From Pseudomonadota bacterium (GTDB lineage: Bacteria; Pseudomonadota; Gammaproteobacteria; Xanthomonadales; Ahniellaceae): 64,000 nucleotides of DNA. Location of the stretch: the NCBI GenBank assembly GCA_022843465.1, contig JALHNO010000003.1:184955-248954 (forward strand), read 5' to 3'. Under the pieces are notes generated by a model that searched no databases, was not told the origin of the DNA, and worked only from the letters and a program-made list of their open reading frames with translations. The stretch's first letter is position 1, and each line of letters begins with the position of its first letter. Positions 10,148-19,238 of the stretch are shown here, piece after piece. A program made the translations under genes and the position numbers.

Positions 10148-10930
10148 TCAGATGCCCGTCATTCCCAGCGTGCTGTAGCCGGCGTCGACATAGGTGATTT
10201 CGCCGGTGATGCCAGCAGCGAGGTCCGAACAAAGGAACGCGGCGGCGTTGCCGACGTCCTCGATGGTTACGCTGCGACGCAGCGGTGCGGTTTCCTCGAC
10301 GTGGTCGAGCATCTTGCGGAAGTTGGCGATGCCGGCAGCGGCAAGGGTCTTGATCGGGCCAGCCGAGATCGCATTGACGCGGACGCCTTCCGGGCCCAGG
10401 CTGCGCGCAAGGTAGCGCACATTGGCCTCGAGACTGGCCTTGGCCAGGCCCATCACGTTGTAGTTGGCCAGCGCGCGTACGGCGCCGAGGTAACTCAGGG
10501 TCAAGATCGCGCTGTTGTGTCCGCGCATCAGCGGGCGCGCTGCCTTGGCCAGACCAGCGAGACTGTAGCTCGAGATGTCGTGCGCGATTGCGAAGTTTTC
10601 CCGCGTCACGGCGTCGAGGTAGTCGCCCTGAATGGCTTCACGCGGTGCAAAACCGACCGAGTGAACGAGAATATCCAGCCGTCCCCAGCGTTTGCCGATC
10701 TCGCTCATCAGCGCATCGATCTGCGCATCTTCGGCAACATCGCAGGGCAGCACGATGTCGCTGCCGCATTCGCGGGCCGCCTTTTCTACGCGGTCGCGCA
10801 GTCGTTCGTTCTGATAGCTGAATGCCAGTTCCGCACCCTCGCGATGCATGGCTTCGGAAATGCCGGTGGCGATTGAACGTTCGCTTGCCACGCCGATGAT
10901 GAGGGCGCGCTTGCCTTGCAGAAAACCCAT
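10148..10930 (-). CDS. fabI: Enoyl-[acyl-carrier-protein] reductase (NADH)
   Basis: The 260-residue short-chain dehydrogenase-like enzyme carries out the last reduction of each fatty acid elongation cycle. The catalytic residues Y147, Y157 and K164 (Y-x6-K in NYNVMGLAK) line up with Y146, Y156 and K163 of E. coli FabI. The N-terminus [19 protein letters not shown] is the FabI nucleotide-binding variant. The start was set at 10930 because AAAGGAGTCTGGA stands just before this ATG; 60 bases of open frame upstream lack a site. It is the target of triclosan-type inhibitors in other bacteria. Confidence 0.96.
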   Translation of the reverse strand: MGFLQGKRALIIGVASERSIATGISEAMHREGAELAFSYQNERLRDRVEKAARECGSDIVLPCDVAEDAQIDALMSEIGKRWGRLDILVHSVGFAPREAIQGDYLDAVTRENFAIAHDISSYSLAGLAKAARPLMRGHNSAILTLSYLGAVRALANYNVMGLAKASLEANVRYLARSLGPEGVRVNAISAGPIKTLAAAGIANFRKMLDHVEETAPLRRSVTIEDVGNAAAFLCSDLAAGITGEITYVDAGYSTLGMTGI

Positions 10931-11125
10931 TCCAGACTCCTTTGCAGTAGATGCACAGGCAGACCCGCATGGACGGAATGCCATGCGCACCAGCTATGCG
11001 GTAACCCCGGATCGTGCCAAACATTGTCGCGCCAATCGGCGTCAATGCAACACCGCTGCTCCGGTCAACGGTCGTAGCCTAGAGCAGTGGCGGGATTGTC
11101 CATAGCGGGCGCTGTTTGAAATTTT

Positions 11126-12538
11126 TCAGGGTGGCCGCAGGCGCAGTACCTGGCCAGGCTGCAATACGCTGCCTGCGTTCAGACCATTCCACTCCATCAG
11201 TCCCTTCAGCGCGACGCGATACCTGCGTGCCAGCGTCCACAGGGAATCGCCGGCCCGTACCGTGTGCACGGTTGCGCCGATCTCATGTCCGCGGTCCTGC
11301 CTGGGACGATGTGCTGCTGTTGCGGTCGGCAACCACAGCAAGGTTGGCTTGCCCGCCGTCTGCGATTCCTCGATCCGGTTGATGGCGATGATCGCTTCGG
11401 CGTGGGCGCCATGTTGAAGTCGGATCGATTGCACTTCGGCATGGGCTGGCACCCGCTGCCAATGCGCCAACGAGGTGCCCTCGAGCTGGCCCAGTGCCCG
11501 CTCGGCTGCCTCGGCGGCCACGGCCGGCAGCAGAATCTGCAGCGATGCATCGGCGGGCGTGAACAGTGAGCGCAGCGCAGGATTCCAGCGTCTCAGCGTT
11601 GCGGTGTCGATGCCGGCAAGAAATGCGAGGAAGTCGAGCCTTATCGGCTCGCTGATGGCCAGCGCCATCAGCGGATCGGCGGCCTCCTCCTGCAGCAATT
11701 CCGGCGTCTCGGCGAGCAGGCAGGCCCATGCCTCCAACTGGGCAAGGTGGTGCAGGGTGATCTTGCTCAGGCCAAGCGCATCCGGATCCAGCTGCGCGGG
11801 CGTTTGCCTGGACCTGCGCAAGGCCTTCTTGATGCGGAACTCGCCGGCGTTGAATGCCATATCCACAAGACGCCAGTTGCGATCGAACTGCCCGGCAAGG
11901 TGCACCAGAAGGTCGCTTGCGGCCCGGCTGGCGCGAAGAAAATCCAGCCGGCCGTCGTAGCCAGCGGAGACCGGAACCGACAGGCCACGCGCTGTGGCCG
12001 GCATCAGCTGCCAGATTCCTGCAGGCCCCCCCGACTTGCCGGGGTGGGGGAAGTATCGACTCTCGATCATCGGCAACAGGGCGAAGGCCATCGGCAGGTC
12101 GCGGCGTTCCAGTTCCGCTGCCACCAGATCCATCAGTGGGCGGGCCGATCGAAGACTGTCAGCGACCGAGGCCTGTTGCCGATCCAGCTTATCCAGCCAG
12201 CGCCGACTGCGCGCATCGAGACGTGTGCAGTCGGGGAATTCGAGTGTGCTGCTGAAGTGTTTCCGCAGCGAATCGCGCGGAATCAGCCGGCGTTCCGGTT
12301 CGGCCGGTGATGGCGAAGCAGGCGCCGGTTTTTGTCGTGCGACTTCGGTGGAAACTGCTGGATCGCCGGCGCCGTCGCGGGCGGATGTTCCGCTGTCGGC
12401 AACGGGAATCTCCGGCTCGTTGCGGACCAGCGCGGACGAACTGCAGCCGGTCAGAATGAGAATCAGCAGTATCGCCAGCCAGCGACGCAATCGGGCGCCC
12501 GGGAGTTGCAACCTAAGCATCCGCATGCACGGCGACAT
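11126..12538 (-). CDS. MltD-like membrane-bound lytic transglycosylase with C-terminal LysM
   Basis: The 470-residue protein begins with a basic region, a hydrophobic stretch and the lipobox LTGC, so it is probably a lipoprotein. A transglycosylase SLT domain follows at about residues 140-260. Its catalytic glutamate is in LLPMIESRYF, followed by GPAGIWQLMPATA. The C-terminus carries one LysM motif (HTVRAGDSLWTLARRY to LQPGQVLRLRPP). It would cleave the glycan strands of peptidoglycan in the periplasm. The start at 12538 has AGGA six bases upstream; ATGs at 12526 and 12520 are alternatives. It overlaps the end of gloB by 26 bases, so the two are probably co-transcribed. Confidence 0.85.
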   Translation of the reverse strand: MSPCMRMLRLQLPGARLRRWLAILLILILTGCSSSALVRNEPEIPVADSGTSARDGAGDPAVSTEVARQKPAPASPSPAEPERRLIPRDSLRKHFSSTLEFPDCTRLDARSRRWLDKLDRQQASVADSLRSARPLMDLVAAELERRDLPMAFALLPMIESRYFPHPGKSGGPAGIWQLMPATARGLSVPVSAGYDGRLDFLRASRAASDLLVHLAGQFDRNWRLVDMAFNAGEFRIKKALRRSRQTPAQLDPDALGLSKITLHHLAQLEAWACLLAETPELLQEEAADPLMALAISEPIRLDFLAFLAGIDTATLRRWNPALRSLFTPADASLQILLPAVAAEAAERALGQLEGTSLAHWQRVPAHAEVQSIRLQHGAHAEAIIAINRIEESQTAGKPTLLWLPTATAAHRPRQDRGHEIGATVHTVRAGDSLWTLARRYRVALKGLMEWNGLNAGSVLQPGQVLRLRPP

Positions 12539-13328
12539 AGCCGTTCCTGCGTTGCCGCAGTGCCGTGAACACTTCCAGTCGAGTCGACAGTTCGCGCTGG
12601 AAGCTGGTCTCGAGCCGCTCCCGGATCGTGGATTGGTCGCACCGGAGAAACGGGTTGTAGGTACGCTCTTGGCTCAGTCGGCTCGGCACGGTGGCGGTGC
12701 CTGTCTGGTGGGCCTGGCAGCTTTCCCGATAGCGTGCGCGAAGCGCGGCATTGTCCGGTTCCCAGTCGAGCGCGAAGCGCGCATTGTCCCGTGTGTATTC
12801 ATGGGCACAGAACAGCAGGGTCGCGGGATCCAGCGCGTTCAGGAGGTCCAGCGAGTGCAGCATCTGAGCGGGCGTGCCTTCGAACAGTCGACCGCAGCCA
12901 GCGCTGAACAGGGTATCGCCGACGAATACAGCGCCGTGGCCGACATAGGCCAGATGGCTGAGCGTGTGTCCCGGTACATGAATCGCCCGCAGTCGCATGT
13001 CGATCTGCTCCAACTGGATGCAATCGCCATCCACAAGCCGTTGCTGCACCATCGGGATGCGCGGATCGGCTGGACCCAATACGGGACAATGGTGATGCTC
13101 GGCGAGTTCGGCGACGCCGCCTATGTGATCCGGATGATGGTGGGTGACCAGGATGCCAACCAGCTTCAAATTGCGCTGGCGCAGGCCGTGCTCAACCACC
13201 TGGGCGTCTCCAGGGTCGATGGCTACCGCGTGGCCGCGGTGGTCATGCAGCAGCCAGAGATAGTTGTCCGTGAACGCCGGCAGCCCGGTCACGGTCAATC
13301 CATCTTTCAGTTGTGAGTCCCTGTTCAT
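12513..13328 (-). CDS. gloB: Hydroxyacylglutathione hydrolase (glyoxalase II)
   Basis: This 271-residue metallo-beta-lactamase-fold enzyme hydrolyses S-lactoylglutathione to lactate and glutathione, the second step of methylglyoxal removal. The metal-binding motif T-H-x-H-x-D-H is at residues 62-68, followed by IHVPGHTLSHLAY, FVGDTLFSAGCGR and CAHEYT. The C-terminal glutathione-binding region has RYRES, TYNPFLR. Length is close to E. coli GloB. A short N-terminal extension of about 12 residues may not be translated. Confidence 0.94.
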   Translation of the reverse strand: MNRDSQLKDGLTVTGLPAFTDNYLWLLHDHRGHAVAIDPGDAQVVEHGLRQRNLKLVGILVTHHHPDHIGGVAELAEHHHCPVLGPADPRIPMVQQRLVDGDCIQLEQIDMRLRAIHVPGHTLSHLAYVGHGAVFVGDTLFSAGCGRLFEGTPAQMLHSLDLLNALDPATLLFCAHEYTRDNARFALDWEPDNAALRARYRESCQAHQTGTATVPSRLSQERTYNPFLRCDQSTIRERLETSFQRELSTRLEVFTALRQRRNGYVAVHADA

Positions 13329-13397
13329 CCGCTGTCTGGTTTCCGCATCCGGTAGATTTGTATCACAATCGCCCGGCTATCCCAGTAGCATGCACAG

Positions 13398-14108
13398 ATG
13401 AAGCCATCCAATCCCATATTGCTGCCTCCAGATCCCTGGGCGGGAATTGCCGCCGCCCAGAAGCTTCTGCTTCGTGCCGAGTCGCAATGGATTTTGCCGC
13501 AGCTTGGTCATGGCGGACGCGTGCTTTGGCTGGGTCCGACGCCGCAGTTCGAGCAACTCGCCGAGCGACCAGCCTGGCTCCAGCTCAGGGCGGCCGCGGG
13601 CTCGCGGCTAGCGGGCGATTTCCACAGTTCTGCCGAGGAATTTCCGCTGCAGGACGACATCTTCGATCACGTCGTCCTGCAGCACCCGCTGGAGAGCGGT
13701 CTGTCCCTGTCCTCACCGCTGCTGAGTGAGGCCATCCGTGTCCTCAAACCGGAATGCACCCTGTGGCTGCTCGCCAGTGGCGGTTTCAGCCGCAGTCGCT
13801 TCCGCCTGGCGGCGGCGCTGGCGCCCGAAACGATCCGGCCGCAGCGCTTCAGGCGCGGGCAGACCGAAGGCGCATTGCGTCGAATGGGGTGCACCGAACT
13901 GGAGGTGTTGGCGTTTTCAGCGGTAACCCGCAATGGCGTGCTTTGTCCCTGGTCGCGCTGGCTGCCATTGCCGCCGGTGCTGCTGCTGCGCGCCCGCAAG
14001 CGTCGCAGCGCGACGACCCTGCGACTGCGCGGTGCTCAACTTCAGGGCGCCGCTCAACTCGCCGGTATTCCGGCGTACCCGGCCACACGTGTGAGTCTGG
14101 CGGCATGA
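13398..14108 (+). CDS. Class I SAM-dependent methyltransferase family protein
   Basis: The 236-residue protein has a Rossmann-like methyltransferase plan. A degenerate motif I ([12 protein letters not shown]) replaces the usual glycine-rich VLDLGCG, an acidic motif [11 protein letters not shown] is consistent with motif IV, and [15 protein letters not shown] is the typical post-IV strand-helix. Its substrate is unknown. The same kind of gene sits between gloB and rnhA in related bacteria. The stop codon overlaps the rnhA start (ATGA), so the two are translationally coupled. Loss of the motif I glycines makes catalysis uncertain. Confidence 0.75.
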   Translation: MKPSNPILLPPDPWAGIAAAQKLLLRAESQWILPQLGHGGRVLWLGPTPQFEQLAERPAWLQLRAAAGSRLAGDFHSSAEEFPLQDDIFDHVVLQHPLESGLSLSSPLLSEAIRVLKPECTLWLLASGGFSRSRFRLAAALAPETIRPQRFRRGQTEGALRRMGCTELEVLAFSAVTRNGVLCPWSRWLPLPPVLLLRARKRRSATTLRLRGAQLQGAAQLAGIPAYPATRVSLAA

Positions 14109-14569
14109 CGGCGGCCTTGCCTGTGGTTGAGGTGTTTACCGATGGTGCCTGTTCCGGAAATCCCGGACCGGGTGGCTGGGCCGCCTTGCTGCGTTCGGGA
14201 CGTCACGAGAAGTGGCTCAGTGGTGCCGAGGCGCTGACAACCAACAATCGTATGGAACTGATCGCCGCACTGCGCGCGTTGCAGGCACTGAAGACCCGAT
14301 CCCAGGTCTGCATCACCACTGACTCGCGCTATGTGCAGCAGGGTGCTACCGAGTGGCTGCCTGGCTGGAAGGCACGCGGTTGGCGCAACGCCGCGCGCGA
14401 GCCGGTGGCCAATCAGGACCTCTGGCAGGAAATGGATGCGGCCATGGCCGGGCATGAGGTGCAGATGCGCTGGGTGCGCGGGCATACCGGTCACGCCGAG
14501 AACGAGGCCTGCGACGCCCGCGCGCGCGCCGCGATCACGGCCTTGCTTGCGGGAGCCGGGACCCGATGA
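14105..14569 (+). CDS. rnhA: Ribonuclease HI
   Basis: The 154-residue endonuclease cuts the RNA strand of RNA-DNA hybrids, removing R-loops and primers. The four metal-binding acids are present: D13 in [12 protein letters not shown]51 in [10 protein letters not shown]73 in TTDSRYV and D137 in NEACDARA. Spacing equals that of E. coli RNase HI (D10, E48, D70, D134). The ATG overlaps the methyltransferase stop by four bases. dnaQ follows, as in many proteobacteria where rnhA and dnaQ are neighbours. Confidence 0.96.
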   Translation: MTAALPVVEVFTDGACSGNPGPGGWAALLRSGRHEKWLSGAEALTTNNRMELIAALRALQALKTRSQVCITTDSRYVQQGATEWLPGWKARGWRNAAREPVANQDLWQEMDAAMAGHEVQMRWVRGHTGHAENEACDARARAAITALLAGAGTR

Positions 14570-14686
14570 GGGCGCCGGCTGGTGTGCCTGGAGCAACCGG
14601 GTGGAAGTGGGCGCCGAGCGGCTTGTCCGTCGGCACGGCGCCGGCCCTCGCGCCGGGTGCAGCTGAAGCGGGTAGGGAGTAGCGCC

Positions 14687-15394
14687 ATGCGGCAGATCGT
14701 ACTGGATACCGAGACAACGGGATTGGACCCGGCCCGCGGCCATCGCGTGGTCGAGATCGGCTGTGTCGAGCTGGTTGAGCGCCGGCGCAGCGGGCGTGAG
14801 TTCCAGCGCTATCTCAATCCCGAGCGCAGCATGGATCTGGGGGCTCTTGAAGTCACCGGACTGAGCGATGATTTCCTGCGTGACAAACCGCTGTTTCGCG
14901 CCGTTGCGCACGAATTTCTCGAATTCATCGACGGCGCCGAACTGATCATCCACAACGCCGCCTTCGATCTTGGATTCCTGAATGCCGAACTGGCCCTGCT
15001 CGGTGGCTCGCTCGGCAGAATCCAGGATCGTTGCACTGTGCTCGATACCCTGGCCATGGCACGCGAGCGTTATCCCGGCCAGAAAAACTCGCTGGATGCC
15101 CTGTGCCGACGGCTGCAGGTCGATAGCAGTCATCGTCGTGTGCACGGTGCCCTGCTCGATGCCAACCTGTTGAGCGATGTTTATCTGGCGATGACCGCTG
15201 GCCAGGGCGATCTGAGCCTGGCGATGGCCGAGCCGGCCATGGTTCGGCAGCAGGATGTTTCGCTGCACAGAAGCGTGGCCACGGTGCGGGTAGTGCGTGC
15301 CGCTGCCGAGGATGAGGCCGCCCATGCTGCTCGTCTGCAGGCTGTGCAGAAGGCCAGCAAGGGGCAATGTCTATGGCTGGCCGAGTCAGGCTGA
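14687..15394 (+). CDS. dnaQ: DNA polymerase III epsilon subunit (3'-5' proofreading exonuclease)
   Basis: The 235-residue protein is a DEDDh exonuclease. Catalytic residues are D7 and E9 (DTETTG), D94 (HNAAFDLGFLN), H153 and D158 (RVHGALLDAN). It proofreads within the polymerase III core. The segment GQGDLSLAM after the exonuclease domain sits where E. coli epsilon has its weak clamp-binding motif. The ATG at 14687 follows AGGGAG. The 117 bases before it hold no other gene. Confidence 0.95.
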   Translation: MRQIVLDTETTGLDPARGHRVVEIGCVELVERRRSGREFQRYLNPERSMDLGALEVTGLSDDFLRDKPLFRAVAHEFLEFIDGAELIIHNAAFDLGFLNAELALLGGSLGRIQDRCTVLDTLAMARERYPGQKNSLDALCRRLQVDSSHRRVHGALLDANLLSDVYLAMTAGQGDLSLAMAEPAMVRQQDVSLHRSVATVRVVRAAAEDEAAHAARLQAVQKASKGQCLWLAESG

Positions 15395-15522
15395 GCGGGC
15401 GACTGTCGTCGACGGATACCCGCTGATTGCAAGTCGATTGCTCGAGGACGCAGCCAGACAACGAATTGAATGGCATAATCGAGGGCACCCGATCGGGCCG
15501 GCAGCTTCTGGGAGAAAGCGGT

Positions 15523-16821
15523 ATGCGCAAGTGGATCGCGTTGGGGCTGTTGCTGACAAGTGGTGTGCAGGCGCAGGGCGCCGCCGAGCGGATTGCCGCG
15601 CAGGCGCATGAGGGTGTGGCCAGTTGTGCCGCCAGCCAGTGCCATGGCGCGACCCAGGTGTCGAGCAAGCAGTCGGTGCAGATGAATGAATTCGCGCTCT
15701 GGCAGGAGTTTGATCCGCATGCCAAGGCTTACGACATCCTGCTTTCGCCCGAATCGCAGTCCATTGCCAGAAAGCTGGGGATCGGCAAGGCGGAAGAAGC
15801 CAAGGTCTGTCTCGACTGCCATGCCGACAACGTGCCCGTCGACCTGCGCGGCGCCAAGTTCCAGATCGATGATGGTGTCGGGTGTGAGGCCTGCCACGGC
15901 GGCGCCGCCGGCTGGCTGGCCAGCCACACGACGGCATCGCATGCCGACAACCTCGCTGCCGGGCTGTATCCGACCGAAGATCCGGTGGCGCGTTCGGCAC
16001 TGTGCCTGAGTTGTCACGCCGGCACGCCAGACCGGATGATTACTCATCGCATCATGGGGGCGGGACATCCCAGGCTTTCTTTCGAACTGGATACCTTTAC
16101 CTGGTTGCATCCGCATTATCAGGCCGACGCCGATTACGAGGCGCGCAAGGGCAGGTTCGACGGTCTGCGCGACTGGGGCATCGGTCAGGCGACAGCGGCA
16201 ATCAATGCGCTGGATATCCTGCTCGATGAGCGTTCCGGCTGGCACGGAATCTTCCCCGAACTGGTTCTGTTCGATTGCCACGCCTGTCATCGCTCGATGA
16301 GTGGCCGTCAATGGGGGCCACGTCAGGGCACCGGCCTCGGTCCAGGGGTCGTCCGCTTGAACGATTCCAATCTGGTGATGTTCCGCCATGTCCTTGCCGC
16401 CGTCGACTCGGCTGCGGCTGAGCGTGTGCTTGCGCAGTCGCGCGCCTTGCACAAGGCAACCACTGAAAGTCGCGAACAGACCTTTGCGGCGGCGCGCACG
16501 CTGCGGGCGACACTGCAACAACTGAGCACCCGCGTGGCGGATTTCAAGTTCAGCCCGGACGCCTTGGCGGCCATTCTGTCGAGCATGATCCGCGATGCGG
16601 ATCGCGGCGAGTTCCGCGATTTTGCCGCCGCCGAACAGGGCGCCATGGCCGTGCAGAGCGTGGTGGTTGCGTTCGAAGGCAGTGGTCTGCTCGACGAGGC
16701 AGCAACCGAACGCCTGCGCGCACGCGTGGATGCACTGTACTCGACGGTGGAGCGTGATGAAGGATTTGCGATGGCGCGCTTTGTCGATGCGCTCAAGGCA
16801 GTGCGTGCGGCGGCACCATGA
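15523..16821 (+). CDS. Exported multiheme c-type cytochrome (cytochrome c554-like), five heme sites
   Basis: The 432-residue product has an N-terminal signal peptide (residues 1-17, ending VQA). Four CxxCH heme sites are at residues 96, 121, 161 and 252, and an unusual CxxxxCH (CAASQCH) is at 35. Histidines in DPHAKAY, ASHTTASH, MITHRIMGAGH and LHPHYQ could be distal ligands. The layout resembles the cytochrome c554 family. The C-terminal part from about residue 265 has no heme site and looks helical. GGGAGAAAG precedes the ATG. It presumably carries electrons in the periplasm; partner and substrate cannot be read from the sequence. Confidence 0.85.
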   Translation: MRKWIALGLLLTSGVQAQGAAERIAAQAHEGVASCAASQCHGATQVSSKQSVQMNEFALWQEFDPHAKAYDILLSPESQSIARKLGIGKAEEAKVCLDCHADNVPVDLRGAKFQIDDGVGCEACHGGAAGWLASHTTASHADNLAAGLYPTEDPVARSALCLSCHAGTPDRMITHRIMGAGHPRLSFELDTFTWLHPHYQADADYEARKGRFDGLRDWGIGQATAAINALDILLDERSGWHGIFPELVLFDCHACHRSMSGRQWGPRQGTGLGPGVVRLNDSNLVMFRHVLAAVDSAAAERVLAQSRALHKATTESREQTFAAARTLRATLQQLSTRVADFKFSPDALAAILSSMIRDADRGEFRDFAAAEQGAMAVQSVVVAFEGSGLLDEAATERLRARVDALYSTVERDEGFAMARFVDALKAVRAAAP

Positions 16822-16911
16822 GCTTTGTTGTATCGGAATTCAGCGCCTGCCGGCACATTCAAGCTCAGGGCCTGCACGTAAGGTCGCGAGCCGTGGATAT
16901 CTGACTTGAAT

Positions 16912-18450
16912 ATGCACACCGCAGTGACCGAGGCCGTGGTGATTCCCGGCTATCGCATTGAAAAGGCTGTTGGCGTCGGCGGCATGGCCTCGGTGTATCT
17001 GGCCGTGCAGGAGTCGCTTGATCGTGAGGTCGCGCTCAAGGTGATGTCGCCAACGCTTGCGGAGAACGCCGAGTTCGCCGAGCGCTTCCTGAAGGAAGGT
17101 CGCCTGACCGCCAAGCTCAGCCACCCGAATCTGGTGACCGTGTACGACATTGGACTCCATGGTCAGGTTTACTACCTGGCGCAGGAGTACATCCCGGGCG
17201 GGACCCTGCGCGAGAAGATGAATGCGGGCATGACGGTGCCGGAAATCCTCGACGTCGCGCGTGATGTCGCCCAGGGACTGGCTTACGCGCATGAAAAGAG
17301 TGTGGTTCATCGCGACGTCAAGCCGGGCAACGTGTTGTTTCGGGCCAATGGCACCGCCGTGCTCGCCGACTTCGGCATTGCCAAGGCGATGGACTCGAAG
17401 ACCATGTCGACCCAGGCCGGCAATTCGATCGGTACGCCGCACTACATGAGTCCCGAACAGGCGCGCGCCGAAAAAGTGGATGGCCGATCGGATCTGTACA
17501 GTCTCGGCGCGATGATGTTTGAAATGCTGGCCGGCAAGCCGCCTTATGATGCAACCGATCCCTTCAGCATCGCGCTGATGCATGTCACCCATCCGGTACC
17601 GCAGCTGCCGCCCAAGGTGAGCTGGCTGCAGCCCTTGATCGACCAGTTGATGGCCAAGTTGCCCGAGTCGCGGTTTGCGACCGGCGATGAATTCGTTGCC
17701 GCCTGCGATCGGCTGTTCGCCAGTGCGCCAGAGGCGCAGGCACTGCGCGATGCGCACATGACGCGCAAGCGCCTGGCACCGCGCCCGATGGCCATGCAGC
17801 CCACGGAAATGATGGTCAGCGATACCCAGAAGACGCCGCGCGGGGTGTCCTCGGCAGCCTCGGTGGCGAGACCGCAGGTCGGCAAACCTGGGCTGTTTTC
17901 GCGGCCACCGGTTATAGCTGCAGCGGTGGCGGTGCCGTTGCTGGTTGCTGTCGGTGTCTGGCTGGTGATGCAGCCGGACCCACCGACGGCACCCGAGCCC
18001 ATCGTACCGACGGTGGTCGAAGATCCGGTGGCAATCAATCAGGATAGCGATCAGCCAATCAGCGGCATCGTCGACCTGGGCAGCCAGGGCGGCGTAGTGG
18101 ACGAGTCGGCCCCACTGTTGATTGAAGGTGATGTCGGGACGCTGCTCAGCAAGGCGCGCGAATATGTGGAGATTGGTCTTACTACCGGCAGCGGTCGCCG
18201 GCTCAGTTCTCCCCCAGGCGACAACGCCATCGACATCTATCGGGCGGTACTGAAGCAGGACCCTGGCAATGTGGACGCCGTCAATGGGCTTGAGCGGATT
18301 GCCGATTTCTACGAAAGGCGGGCCCTGGGGCTGCGCGATCGCGGCTTGCCGACCGGATGTCAGGCGGTGGCGGTTGTAGGTCTGGCTGCGGCGCCCGACC
18401 GGGCGTCGTTGCGCGCCCTGCATGAGGGCGGTTGCAACATCAAACCCTGA
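16912..18450 (+). CDS. Membrane-anchored PknB-like Ser/Thr protein kinase
   Basis: The 512-residue protein has an N-terminal Hanks-type kinase domain. Visible are the glycine loop GVGGMASVY, K43 in VALKVM, catalytic D135 in HRDVKPGN, D153 in ADFGIAKA, and GTPHYMSPEQA. After a basic linker, one membrane segment (about residues 333-352) leads to a roughly 160-residue periplasmic part. That part has a TPR-like piece containing LSSPPGDNAIDIYRAVLKQD. It probably senses an envelope signal and phosphorylates cytoplasmic targets. The ATG at 16912 is preferred to a TTG six bases earlier. It faces a PP2C phosphatase gene that could reverse its action. Confidence 0.88.
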   Translation: MHTAVTEAVVIPGYRIEKAVGVGGMASVYLAVQESLDREVALKVMSPTLAENAEFAERFLKEGRLTAKLSHPNLVTVYDIGLHGQVYYLAQEYIPGGTLREKMNAGMTVPEILDVARDVAQGLAYAHEKSVVHRDVKPGNVLFRANGTAVLADFGIAKAMDSKTMSTQAGNSIGTPHYMSPEQARAEKVDGRSDLYSLGAMMFEMLAGKPPYDATDPFSIALMHVTHPVPQLPPKVSWLQPLIDQLMAKLPESRFATGDEFVAACDRLFASAPEAQALRDAHMTRKRLAPRPMAMQPTEMMVSDTQKTPRGVSSAASVARPQVGKPGLFSRPPVIAAAVAVPLLVAVGVWLVMQPDPPTAPEPIVPTVVEDPVAINQDSDQPISGIVDLGSQGGVVDESAPLLIEGDVGTLLSKAREYVEIGLTTGSGRRLSSPPGDNAIDIYRAVLKQDPGNVDAVNGLERIADFYERRALGLRDRGLPTGCQAVAVVGLAAAPDRASLRALHEGGCNIKP

Positions 18451-18472
18451 GCCCCGTTGGCCTCTGTGCCGC

Positions 18473-19177
18473 TCACTTCTTGCGCAGCAGGATCACCGTC
18501 ACATTGTCGGAGCCGCCACCATCGAGGGCTGCCAGGATCAGGTGATCGACGCATTCCTGGGCCGACAGATCTTCGCGGCTGAGGATCGAGGCGATGATTT
18601 CGTCATCGACTTCTTCGGTAAGCCCGTCGCTGCAGAGCAGTACCTGGGTGCCATTGGATAATTTTCCAGCGACGGTTTCTACCCGCAGACTTTGTGGATC
18701 GGTCACGCCCAGTGCCTGGGTCACGACATTGCGGTGGGGATGGGTTTTCGCCTGCTCCGGTGTGATCGCACGCTGGTTGATCAACTCGCGAACATAGGAG
18801 TGATCTTCGGATATCTGCTTGAACTCGCCAGCCTGCACCGCGTAGGCGCGGCTGTCGCCAACCCAGGCCACTTCGAACTCATCGCCGGTCACGCGGACGG
18901 CCGCAATGGTCGTCCCCATCGGCAGCGCCTGCGGGCGGCGTGTCGAATGCTTGATGATCTCTTCATCCGCAATCTGGATTGCAGTGACCAGGGTTCCGCC
19001 CCCCTGTATCTCACGGACCAGGGTGTCGCGGGCCAGTGCGCTGGCGACCTCGCCATTCTCATGACCGCCCATGCCATCGGCAACCAGCCACAGCCCGAGC
19101 TCGCTGTCGGCGTAGTAGGTGTCTTCGTTGTGCTCGCGTCGCAAACCAACGTGGGTGGAATGTCCAAATTCGATCAT
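18473..19177 (-). CDS. PP2C-family Ser/Thr protein phosphatase
   Basis: The 234-residue soluble protein carries the PP2C (PPM) metal-binding motifs in order: HNEDTYY, VADGMGGHENGE, VGDSRAY, LCSDGLTEEV and GGSDNVTVILL. Length and layout match stand-alone bacterial phosphatases such as PstP/Stp catalytic domains. GGAAGGAACC precedes the ATG. It is convergent with the Ser/Thr kinase, with a gap of 22 bases, and lies 61 bases downstream of the autotransporter gene on the same strand. Kinase-phosphatase pairing suggests reversible control of shared substrates. Confidence 0.92.
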   Translation of the reverse strand: MIEFGHSTHVGLRREHNEDTYYADSELGLWLVADGMGGHENGEVASALARDTLVREIQGGGTLVTAIQIADEEIIKHSTRRPQALPMGTTIAAVRVTGDEFEVAWVGDSRAYAVQAGEFKQISEDHSYVRELINQRAITPEQAKTHPHRNVVTQALGVTDPQSLRVETVAGKLSNGTQVLLCSDGLTEEVDDEIIASILSREDLSAQECVDHLILAALDGGGSDNVTVILLRKK

Positions 19178-19238
19178 GGTTCCTTCCGGACTCGCCTGTA
19201 CGGACTATTGTCGCCTCAAAGTACCACTGTTTGCGCGC

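Noticed and set aside
11747-12310. 187-codon frame opposite the lytic transglycosylase
   Set aside because: No recognisable domain; the - strand has the lipobox, SLT motifs and LysM.
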